The notes beneath the pieces are model-generated. The model had not been told where the DNA came from, searched no databases, and was given only the letters and a program-made list of their open reading frames with translations. A DNA stretch of 6,819 nt from Verrucomicrobiota bacterium (GTDB lineage Bacteria; Verrucomicrobiota; Verrucomicrobiia; Limisphaerales; JACRJZ01): contig JAKLEJ010000192.1 in assembly GCA_022711695.1 (NCBI GenBank), forward strand, positions 1 through 6,819. Reading direction: 5' to 3'. The position numbers and the translations under genes were made by a program. Of the stretch, positions 1-5,909 are shown in pieces; positions within the stretch are counted from its first letter, which is position 1, and every line of letters begins with the position of its first letter.

Positions 1-1548
1 CACGACGCCGTTCGAGCCCGCCGCCCCGGGTTGCACGGCGCCCCGCCACGCCGGCGCGCCGTCATACACAAAATACGCGAAGTTCGGCTGGGGATCGTCG
101 GCATAGGGCACGCGGATGCCCTTCCCCACCGCGTCCTCCACGGCGATCCGGTATCGGATGAGCCGGCGATGCTGCTGGACCGATGCCGGGATGACCGCCG
201 TGTAAATGTCATCGCCGGCGTAGAGATCCCCATCGGCCCCGCTGTCCGTCATCGGCGCGGTGATCCAGTTGGCGGCGTTCGTGTAGGCGGCGTCCGCCAG
301 CTCGATGTACTGGCCCGGCCGCACCACCTGGTACTGGAGCGTCACCGAAGCCACGCCCTCGGGATCGGTCACCTTGGCGGAGATGGAAACGGCCTCGCCC
401 CCGCGAGGCTGGTTGGGGGTATGCTCGACCTGCCGGACTTGCGGCGGCGCGTTGAGGGCGAAGACCGAGTTGAGCCGCCCGGGCGTCGGTCCGCGACCCG
501 AGGGGCCGGTCTGCGAGCGCAGGCGCACATCGAGAAAGAAATCCGAGCTGCCGCTGGTCGAGCTGTTGTGGGCCTGGATGGCGATGGTGTTGGTTCCCTG
601 CGCCAGAAAGGACGCGGCGTTGTTGATTGTGAAGAGGTTGTAGTTCAGCAGCTCGATCGCCGTGCTGGCGGCCCCGGTGCAGGCCACTTCCCCCGTCGAG
701 ATGTTCACGTTCAGCACATTCGAGCCGTTGATCCACACCTTGTAGCCATCGTCGTACTGGGCCTCCAGCAGGAGGGTGGTGATCTCCGCCGGATTGGTGA
801 CCACGAACGTGTTCCGGAAGAACACCGAGGAATAGAGGCCGTTCATGTCGTTCAATGGTGTGGCAATGAACGTTTCCCCGTAGCCGATGGGCGCGCGGTT
901 GGTCAGCCAGCCCGAATCGTCAAACGCCGGCTGCCGCCAGGCGGTGGTCGGCGTGGACACCTCGTTGGTGCCTTTCATGTAGCGCCAGACCGAGTTGGAC
1001 TCGATCAGCAGCGCGGTCGCCGCCTGGGCGGTCGCCTCCGCCACCGAGGCCCGCCAACTGCCGCCCAGGTCGTTGTCCAGGCCGGGATGGATCAGCTCGA
1101 TGGAATACCCGGGCGAGTCGCCCACGGTCGGCCATGGGAAGCCCAGCTTATATTCGACCTGGTCCTCGATGTCGCCGAAGGCGTTGCGCAAGGTGACCCT
1201 CTCCCCGTACTTGGACAGGTTCCCCGAGTACGGCCCGAGGGCCTGCTGGTAGCCGAATTTCGCCGCCAGGGCGGCCGGGTTTTCGGCCACCACCAGGTAG
1301 GCGTGCGCGCCCAGCAGCGTTCCCGGTGGGAACACGAACTGGATGCCGTCCGTAAAAGACCATCCTCCAAGGTCCACGGGGCTGTCGCCGGGGTTGTAGA
1401 GCTCCACGAACTCGACCCGCTCCGTTTTGACATCCGGATTGTAGTGCAGCTCGTTGATGACCACCGGGCTTTGGGCCGGCAGAAGTCCGCATTGGGCCAG
1501 CAGCGCGCCCGCCAGGGCGAGGCTGCGCCGGCAACGTTCCATACGCAT
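1..1548 (-). CDS. Secreted lamin-tail-domain protein, probably CotH-associated (N-terminal part; 3' end beyond window)
   Basis: The reading frame stays open from the start to base 1, giving 516 residues with no stop, so the C-terminus is missing. Residues 1-26 form a signal peptide: basic MRMERCRRS, a hydrophobic stretch, and likely cleavage after LPAQ. Residues 29-140 look like a lamin tail domain, with VVINELHYNP, EFVELYNPG, VDLGGWSF and FVFPPGTLL, followed by SIELIHPGLDNDLGGSWRAS. Residues 186-345 resemble the galactose-binding-like jelly roll common in PVC-group proteins (WRYMKGTNE, FDDSGW, APIGYGE, YDDGYKVWINGSNVLN). Residues 368-475 look like an Ig/cadherin-like beta domain (NAPPQVRQVEHTPNQP, KVTDPEGVASVTL). 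In such proteins a CotH kinase-like domain often follows; it would lie off the window, so the name is provisional. ATG 1548 was chosen because it directly precedes the signal peptide. GTG 1557 is a rival, since GAGAAGG (1574-1568) sits 10 bases before it; ATG 1542 is also possible. Substrate and role are unknown. Confidence 0.85.
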   Translation of the reverse strand, partial: MRMERCRRSLALAGALLAQCGLLPAQSPVVINELHYNPDVKTERVEFVELYNPGDSPVDLGGWSFTDGIQFVFPPGTLLGAHAYLVVAENPAALAAKFGYQQALGPYSGNLSKYGERVTLRNAFGDIEDQVEYKLGFPWPTVGDSPGYSIELIHPGLDNDLGGSWRASVAEATAQAATALLIESNSVWRYMKGTNEVSTPTTAWRQPAFDDSGWLTNRAPIGYGETFIATPLNDMNGLYSSVFFRNTFVVTNPAEITTLLLEAQYDDGYKVWINGSNVLNVNISTGEVACTGAASTAIELLNYNLFTINNAASFLAQGTNTIAIQAHNSSTSGSSDFFLDVRLRSQTGPSGRGPTPGRLNSVFALNAPPQVRQVEHTPNQPRGGEAVSISAKVTDPEGVASVTLQYQVVRPGQYIELADAAYTNAANWITAPMTDSGADGDLYAGDDIYTAVIPASVQQHRRLIRYRIAVEDAVGKGIRVPYADDPQPNFAYFVYDGAPAWRGAVQPGAAGSNGVV

Positions 1549-1551
1549 AAA

Positions 1552-1568
1552 TGTCACACCACTGTAAC
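1552..1568 (+). repeat. Short direct repeat, TGTCAC and TGTAAC, 11 bp apart
   Basis: TGTCAC (1552-1557) and TGTAAC (1563-1568) lie one helical turn apart in the divergent spacer, just upstream of the lamin-tail gene and overlapping its purine-rich ribosome-binding stretch. Tandem 11-bp spacing of TGTCA-like units is the format of PhoB-type sites, but only one pair is seen and the second unit has a mismatch. It is about 125-140 bases from the symporter start, too far to overlap a promoter next to that gene. It may be chance. Confidence 0.2.
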
Positions 1569-1654
1569 CTTCTCAAATACCCATCTTAAAGGCTTCACAT
1601 CAACTTACGGGGCGCCGGCCCGGGAAAGCAAGCGCCTCCTGCGCGATTTCGGTG

Positions 1655-1684
1655 TTGTCATCGTCCGCCCTTCCCCGCGATAAC
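1655..1684 (+). promoter_or_regulatory. Candidate sigma70-like promoter for the symporter gene
   Basis: TTGTCA (1655-1660, 5 of 6 match to TTGACA) is followed after 18 bases by GATAAC (1679-1684, 4 of 6 match to TATAAT). Transcription would start about 7 bases downstream, at or next to the GTG start at 1692, giving a leaderless message. That would fit the absence of a Shine-Dalgarno sequence before this gene. The hexamers were matched by eye and chance similarity is quite possible. The rest of the divergent spacer (1549-1691) is relatively AT-rich at 1549-1608, then has a short GC hairpin (GGGC 1610-1613, GCCC 1618-1621). Confidence 0.25.
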
Positions 1685-1691
1685 TGGCCCC

Positions 1692-3581
1692 GTGCAAGCA
1701 CTGGACCTGATCATCGTGGCGGCCTATATGGCATTGATGGTGCTGGTGGGCTGGTGGGTGGCCAGGAAGGCGGCCAGGGACTCGGAATCCTACTTTCTCG
1801 CGGGCAAGAGCCTGCCCTGGTGGATCATCGGCATCGCCCATGGCTCCAGCGGCATCGATATCACGGGCACCATGTGGTTCGTGACCATGCTCTTCGTCTA
1901 TGGCGTCAAGGCCACCTGGCTGCTCTGGGTCTGGCCCCTGTTCAACGTCGTCTTCCGCATGATGTACCTGGGCGTGTGGGTGCGCCGCTCGAATGTCCTC
2001 ACCGGCGCCGAATGGATGCGCACCCGCTTCGGCAGCGGCCTCGGCTCGGAGATGGCCTACCTCAGCGTGGTGCTCTACGCCCTGGTCAGCGTCGTGGGCT
2101 TCCTGAGCTACGCTTTTCGCGGCATCGGCAAGTTCATCGTGCCGTTCCTTCCCTGGGACAAGCCTCCCGGTCTGCTGGCCAGCCTGTTCACCGGCCCGGA
2201 GGGCCTGCAGAACTTCTATGGCACGGCCATCCTGCTGGTGACCGGCGTCTATTGCATCGTGGGCGGCATGTACAGCGTGGTGATGAACGACCTGATTCAG
2301 TACGCGCTGATCCTGGCGGCCGCCATCCTCATTGCCGCTGTGGCCATGTCCCAGGCCTCCGCCGCCGACATCGCCGCCCGCGTGCCCTCGGGCTGGGACG
2401 ATCTCTTCTTCGGTTGGAAGCTCGACCTCGACTGGACCGGGATCATCCCGCAGCTCAACGACAAGCTCTATGGCGCGGGCGGCGACGGCTACTCGCTCTT
2501 CATGTTCTTCGTGGGCATGCTGCTCTTCAAGGGCGTGCTGGTAAGTCTGGCCGGGCCCACCCCCAATTACGCCATCCAGCACATTCTCTCGACGCGCAGC
2601 CCGCGCGAGGCGGCGCTCGAGAACCTGATGATGGCCCTGACGTCGCTAGGGCCGCGCTTCCTGCTCATCGCGGGCATCACGGTCATCGGCATCCACAGCT
2701 TCAGCTCCGAACTGGCCGCCATGGGCGCCAAAGTGGACTTCGAGGTCATCCTCCCCGCGGTCGTTCTCAAGTACCTGCCCGCCGGCTGCAAGGGGCTCCT
2801 CCTGGCGGCGCTCCTGGCCGCGTTCATGAGCACGTTCGTCTCCACAGTCAACTCCGGCGCCGCCTACGTGGTCAACGACCTCTACAAGCGCTATGTGGAG
2901 CCCACCGCGTCGGCGCGGCGGCTGGTGCGGTTGGGCTACCTCACCTCCCTGGCCGTCATCCTGGCCGGCATCTCGTTCGGGTTTGCCACCAAGAACGTCC
3001 ATTCGGTCACCAAGTGGGTGGTGGCCGCGCTGGTGCCAGCCTTCGTGGCTCCGAATGTCCTCAAGTGGCACTGGTGGCGCTTCAACGGCTACGGCTTCTT
3101 TGCCGGCATGTTCGTGGGCACCGCCGCGGCCCTGGTCTTGCCCAGGCTCATCGCCGGCCTCCACGACGTGGCGCTCTTCCTCATCATCCTGGCAGCCAGC
3201 TTTCTTGCCTCCATTCTTGTCTGCCTGCTCACCCCACCCGAACCCGACGCCGTCCTCAAAAGCTTCTACCGAACGGTGCGCCCCTGGGGCTTTTGGGACC
3301 CGGTCTATCGCCTGTGCCGCGCCGAAGATCCGGCCTTCCAGAAGAACCGGGACTTCCCAAAAGACATGTTCAACCTTGCTGTGGGCCTGGTCTGGCAGGT
3401 CAGCATGGTGACGATGCCCATCTACCTCGTCATCCAAAACTGGCCCAAGCTGTGGCTTTCGCTCGGCGTCTTCGCCCTCACCTCGATCATTCTGAAATTC
3501 ACCTGGTACGACCGGCTTGGGGCGGGCGATCTCTATCTTGAACCCAACCGGGCTGCGGACACCCCCGCTCCCGCTGGTTGA
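1692..3581 (+). CDS. Sodium:solute symporter family (SSF) transporter
   Basis: This 629-residue integral membrane protein is a member of the SSF family (LeuT fold), which couples Na+ entry to uptake of sugars, carboxylates or similar solutes. The N-terminus (LDLIIVAAYMALMVLVGWWVA) is a typical first SSF helix. It is followed by the family hallmark SYFLAGKSLPWWIIGIAHGS near residues 33-52. Roughly 14-15 hydrophobic helices are visible. Residues 377-398 (AFMSTFVSTVNSGAAYVVND) match the SSF helix that carries the Na2 sodium site; A377, S380 and T381 correspond by eye to that site's ligands. After the core, a charged cytoplasmic stretch (about 515-560) and two more helices (about 562-606) form a C-terminal extension. 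The GTG start is preferred over ATG 1728, which would cut into the first helix; no clear Shine-Dalgarno precedes it. The next gene, an exported dehydrogenase, follows on the same strand. Substrate is not readable; a sugar, uronate or cyclitol is inferred from neighbours. Confidence 0.93.
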   Translation: MQALDLIIVAAYMALMVLVGWWVARKAARDSESYFLAGKSLPWWIIGIAHGSSGIDITGTMWFVTMLFVYGVKATWLLWVWPLFNVVFRMMYLGVWVRRSNVLTGAEWMRTRFGSGLGSEMAYLSVVLYALVSVVGFLSYAFRGIGKFIVPFLPWDKPPGLLASLFTGPEGLQNFYGTAILLVTGVYCIVGGMYSVVMNDLIQYALILAAAILIAAVAMSQASAADIAARVPSGWDDLFFGWKLDLDWTGIIPQLNDKLYGAGGDGYSLFMFFVGMLLFKGVLVSLAGPTPNYAIQHILSTRSPREAALENLMMALTSLGPRFLLIAGITVIGIHSFSSELAAMGAKVDFEVILPAVVLKYLPAGCKGLLLAALLAAFMSTFVSTVNSGAAYVVNDLYKRYVEPTASARRLVRLGYLTSLAVILAGISFGFATKNVHSVTKWVVAALVPAFVAPNVLKWHWWRFNGYGFFAGMFVGTAAALVLPRLIAGLHDVALFLIILAASFLASILVCLLTPPEPDAVLKSFYRTVRPWGFWDPVYRLCRAEDPAFQKNRDFPKDMFNLAVGLVWQVSMVTMPIYLVIQNWPKLWLSLGVFALTSIILKFTWYDRLGAGDLYLEPNRAADTPAPAG

Positions 3582-3632
3582 GAAGATGGGGCCGGGCGGG
3601 TGGCGGGCGGACTCAGGCGCGGCGTTTCGGCC

Positions 3633-3661
3633 TTGACGACTTGCTCGCGCGGGGCTGGAAT
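3633..3661 (+). promoter_or_regulatory. Candidate internal promoter before the Gfo/Idh/MocA gene
   Basis: TTGACG (3633-3638, 5 of 6) is separated by 17 bases from TGGAAT (3656-3661, 4 of 6). The predicted transcript would begin about 2 bases before ATG 3670, again nearly leaderless. Alternatively, GGA at 3657-3659 may act as a weak ribosome-binding site on a message read through from the symporter gene 88 bases upstream. Matched by eye, weak evidence. Confidence 0.2.
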
Positions 3662-3669
3662 TCGTCTCC

Positions 3670-5022
3670 ATGACAAACAAGCCTTTCAACATCAATCGAC
3701 GCGGTTTTCTCAAAACCGCTGCCGCAGTCTCCGCGGCCACCGGCATGCCGCTCTGGTTCCTTGAGCAGGAACGCGCCGTCGCCGCCACTCCCAAACCGCT
3801 CGGGCCCAACGACAAGCCCGGCATTGCCCTCGTCGGGTGCGGCGGCCAGGGCTCGGGCGACACCCATGCCGCCCGCCGCTTCGGAACCGTTGTCGCCGTC
3901 TGCGATGTCGATCTCAAGCAAGCCGAACGAGCCGCCGAGGCGTTCAAGTCCGGCGACACCAAGCCGGCCGTCTATCGGGACTTCCGCAAGCTGATGGAGC
4001 GCGACGACGTGCATATCGTTGTCAACGGCACCCCCGATCACTGGCACAGCATGGTCAACGTCCTGGCAGCCCGCACCGGCAAGGACATCTACTCGGAGAA
4101 GCCGCTGACGCTGTGCATCGACGAGGGCAAGCGGTTGGTGAAAGCGGTTCGCGAGAACAACCGCATCCTGCAGGTGGGCAGCCAGCAGCGCAGCGACCGC
4201 AACTTCCGCCTGGCCTGCGAACTGGTCCGCAACCAGCGCATTGGCAAGCTGCAGCATATCGTCGTAGGCCTGCCCACCGGGCCCCGCGAAGGCCCCTTCA
4301 AACCGCTGCCTGTGCCTTTCGAATTGAACTGGGACGCCTACCTGGGCCAGGCCGCCTACTTCCCCTACAACGGCCGCAACACCCACTGGAACTTCCGCTG
4401 GTGGTATTGCTTCTCCGGCGGGCAGATGACCGACTGGGGCGCCCACCACAACGACATCGCCCAGTGGGGCAACGGGACCGAACGCAGCGGCCCGGTTGAA
4501 ATCGACGGCAAATCCCTCGTCGAGATGATCCCTGGCGGATACGACGCCGCCTCCAAGTACCGGATCGCCATGAAATACGCCAACGGCGTGACCATGACGA
4601 TCGTGGACGAAAACACCGGGACCGATCGCAACGTGGTGGGCGACGCCCGCCGGACGCCCAACGGCGTGCAGTTCCTCGGCAGCGACGGCTGGATCTTCGT
4701 GACGCGTGGCGCCATCAAGGCCAGCAAACAGGAACTGCTCGAAACCCCGCTGCCCGAGGGCGCCACCCGCCTTTACAAGAGCAGCGACCACATGGGCAAT
4801 TTCTTCGAGTGTGTCAAGAGCCGCAAGGAGCCGATCTGCGACGTCGAGATCGGGCACCGCTCCATCTCCGTGGCCCACCTGGGCGCCATTTCGGTGCGCC
4901 TGAACCAGCCGCTGAACTGGGACCCCGACAAGGAGGAGTTCACCGGGGCCAACGCCGCCGAGGCCAACAAGTGGGTCGCCCGCGAAATGCGCGCTCCCTA
5001 CGATTGGAGCTACATCGGCTGA
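3670..5022 (+). CDS. Tat-exported Gfo/Idh/MocA family oxidoreductase
   Basis: This 450-residue protein is an NAD(P)-dependent oxidoreductase of the glucose-fructose oxidoreductase/inositol dehydrogenase/MocA family, which usually acts on a sugar or cyclitol hydroxyl. The N-terminus carries a twin-arginine export signal, NRRGFLK (R10, R11), then a hydrophobic region and a likely cleavage site near AVAA (36-39), so the mature enzyme should be outside the cytoplasm. The Rossmann domain begins at about residue 50, with the dinucleotide loop GCGGQG (56-61). D79 in VVAVCDVD lies where an acidic residue favours NAD over NADP. NGTPDHWH (119-126) and YSEKPLTL (141-148, with the family EKP motif and catalytic-type K144) are typical. 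GGQMTDWGAHHNDIAQWG (250-267) in the C-terminal domain is a familiar PVC-group version. ATG 3670 is the natural start because it keeps the Tat signal complete. It follows the symporter gene and is probably co-transcribed. The substrate is unknown; many paralogues occur in such genomes. Confidence 0.93.
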   Translation: MTNKPFNINRRGFLKTAAAVSAATGMPLWFLEQERAVAATPKPLGPNDKPGIALVGCGGQGSGDTHAARRFGTVVAVCDVDLKQAERAAEAFKSGDTKPAVYRDFRKLMERDDVHIVVNGTPDHWHSMVNVLAARTGKDIYSEKPLTLCIDEGKRLVKAVRENNRILQVGSQQRSDRNFRLACELVRNQRIGKLQHIVVGLPTGPREGPFKPLPVPFELNWDAYLGQAAYFPYNGRNTHWNFRWWYCFSGGQMTDWGAHHNDIAQWGNGTERSGPVEIDGKSLVEMIPGGYDAASKYRIAMKYANGVTMTIVDENTGTDRNVVGDARRTPNGVQFLGSDGWIFVTRGAIKASKQELLETPLPEGATRLYKSSDHMGNFFECVKSRKEPICDVEIGHRSISVAHLGAISVRLNQPLNWDPDKEEFTGANAAEANKWVAREMRAPYDWSYIG

Positions 5023-5056
5023 GGCAGCCCTCCGCCGGCGAAACTCTCGAAATGGC

Positions 5057-5857
5057 TCAGTAGCCGCCCGCGCCCAGCGCGCCGGCGGCCGGCCCGGCCG
5101 GACCCGGATCGCTCCCGCCTTCGGCGGCGGCCCGGCGGCGGTATTCGTCCAGCATCGCCGCCGTCGCGGTGGCCCCGCAGCGCGTCCCGCCCAGGTCCCG
5201 CACGCGGATCAGCCCGTCCAGGTCCCGCACGCCGCCGGCCGCCTTCACCTGCACCCGGGGCGAGCAACTGGCGCGCATCAGCGCCAGGTCGTGCTCGGTG
5301 GCCCCCTTGTAGTTGTAGCCGCCGTCCCCCTGCTTCACAAACCCGTAGCCGGTCGAGGTCTTCACCCAGTCCGCCCCCGCGCGCTCGCACAGCGCGCAGA
5401 GCCTGCGCTTGAAGCTGTCGCTGTCCAGCCCGGCCCCGCCCTGGGCCAGGTAGTCGTTCTCGAAGATCGCCTTGACCCGGGCCCCGTGGCGGTGCGCTTC
5501 CTCGCACACCGCCCTCACGTCGCTCTCCACGTAGTCCCAATCGCCGCTCAGGGCCTTGCCCAAGTTGATGACCATGTCGATCTCGACGGCCCCGTCGCGG
5601 CAGGCCAGCTCGGTTTCGTAGCGTTTCACCTCGGTGAGGCTGTTGCCGTGCGGAAAGCCGATCACACAGCCGACCTTCACTCCGCTGTCCCGCAGCAGTT
5701 CCACGGCGCGCCGGACGGCGTAGGGCTTGAGGCAAACCGAGGCCACCTGATACTGGGCGGCCAGCCGGCAGCCCGCCTCCATCTCCCGGTCCGTCAGGGT
5801 CGGATGCAGGAGCGAATGGTCGATCATTCCGGCCAGTTCTTCGTAGGTGTATTTCAT
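5057..5857 (-). CDS. deoC: Deoxyribose-phosphate aldolase-like class I aldolase (DeoC family)
   Basis: This 266-residue cytoplasmic TIM-barrel enzyme belongs to the DeoC family, which splits 2-deoxyribose 5-phosphate into glyceraldehyde 3-phosphate and acetaldehyde through a lysine Schiff base. IDHSLLHP (12-19), VIGFPHGNSLTEVK (65-78) and EIDMVINLGK (92-101, D94) are family motifs. WVKTSTGY holds the expected Schiff-base K166, and VKAAGGVR holds the second lysine, K205. Departures from the usual enzyme are an insert after KTSTG (about 172-184, including KQGDGGYNYKG), GATAT (228-232) where the usual phosphate-site motif is GASS or GTSS, and a Gly/Ala/Pro tail (about 243-266) ending in tyrosine. 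The gene lies 52 bases downstream of the isomerase/epimerase on the same strand, probably in one operon, and converges on the dehydrogenase. ATG 5857 fits the family N-terminus; only a weak GGA precedes it. The fold and chemistry are secure, but the substrate may not be deoxyribose phosphate. Confidence 0.92.
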   Translation of the reverse strand: MKYTYEELAGMIDHSLLHPTLTDREMEAGCRLAAQYQVASVCLKPYAVRRAVELLRDSGVKVGCVIGFPHGNSLTEVKRYETELACRDGAVEIDMVINLGKALSGDWDYVESDVRAVCEEAHRHGARVKAIFENDYLAQGGAGLDSDSFKRRLCALCERAGADWVKTSTGYGFVKQGDGGYNYKGATEHDLALMRASCSPRVQVKAAGGVRDLDGLIRVRDLGGTRCGATATAAMLDEYRRRAAAEGGSDPGPAGPAAGALGAGGY

Positions 5858-5876
5858 GATTCCAGGCGTGAGGCTC

Positions 5877-5902
5877 GCCGGGCAGTGGCCCGGCAGCCGG
5901 GC
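5877..5902 (-). repeat. Three-arm inverted repeat between the isomerase gene and deoC
   Basis: In the 52-base spacer, GCCGGGC (5877-5883) and GCCCGGC (5888-5894) form a perfect 7-bp stem with a four-base loop (AGTG on the plus strand). A second GCCGGGC (5896-5902) follows one base later and could compete for the middle arm with a shortened stem. In the minus-strand message the main stem ends 19 bases before the deoC ATG. No T-run follows it in the direction of transcription, so an intrinsic terminator is unlikely; an intercistronic stabiliser, processing site or translation-modulating hairpin is possible. The stems are seen directly; function is inferred. Confidence 0.6.
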
Positions 5903-5909
5903 TTCCCGC

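Noticed and set aside
1574..1603. Promoter-like pair for the lamin-tail gene (TTGATG at 1603-1598, TATTTG at 1579-1574)
   Set aside because: The hexamers match poorly (4 of 6 and 3 of 6) and the -10 would run into the ribosome-binding stretch GAGAAGG.
31..1683. 550-codon open frame on the plus strand
   Set aside because: It is antisense to the lamin-tail gene, which has a signal peptide and recognisable domain motifs. The plus frame gives an Arg/Gly/His/Val-rich product with no family resemblance, typical of GC-bias shadows.
1605..2582. 325-codon antisense open frame over the divergent spacer and symporter start
   Set aside because: Its composition (His, Asp, Glu, Gly rich) is that of antisense to hydrophobic membrane-protein codons; no domain is recognisable.
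1652..3541. 629-codon open frame overlapping the symporter in another plus-strand frame
   Set aside because: The frame starting at 1692 encodes a clear SSF transporter; this one gives an Arg/His/Pro/Gly-rich protein without membrane segments.
3590..3632. Possible hairpin terminator after the symporter (GGCCG 3590-3594, CGGCC 3628-3632)
   Set aside because: The arms are short, the loop is over 30 bases and no T-run follows.
3613..4878. 421-codon antisense open frame over the dehydrogenase, and a similar 438-codon one at 2646-3962
   Set aside because: Both are antisense to well-supported genes and have low-complexity Asp/Gly/His/Val-rich products with no motif.
5017..5065. Possible bidirectional terminator between the convergent genes (GGCTG-AGG-CAGCC at 5017-5029; CTGAG 5019-5023 pairing with CTCAG 5056-5060)
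   Set aside because: Stems are only 5 bp and no T-run follows on either strand, so an intrinsic terminator cannot be supported.
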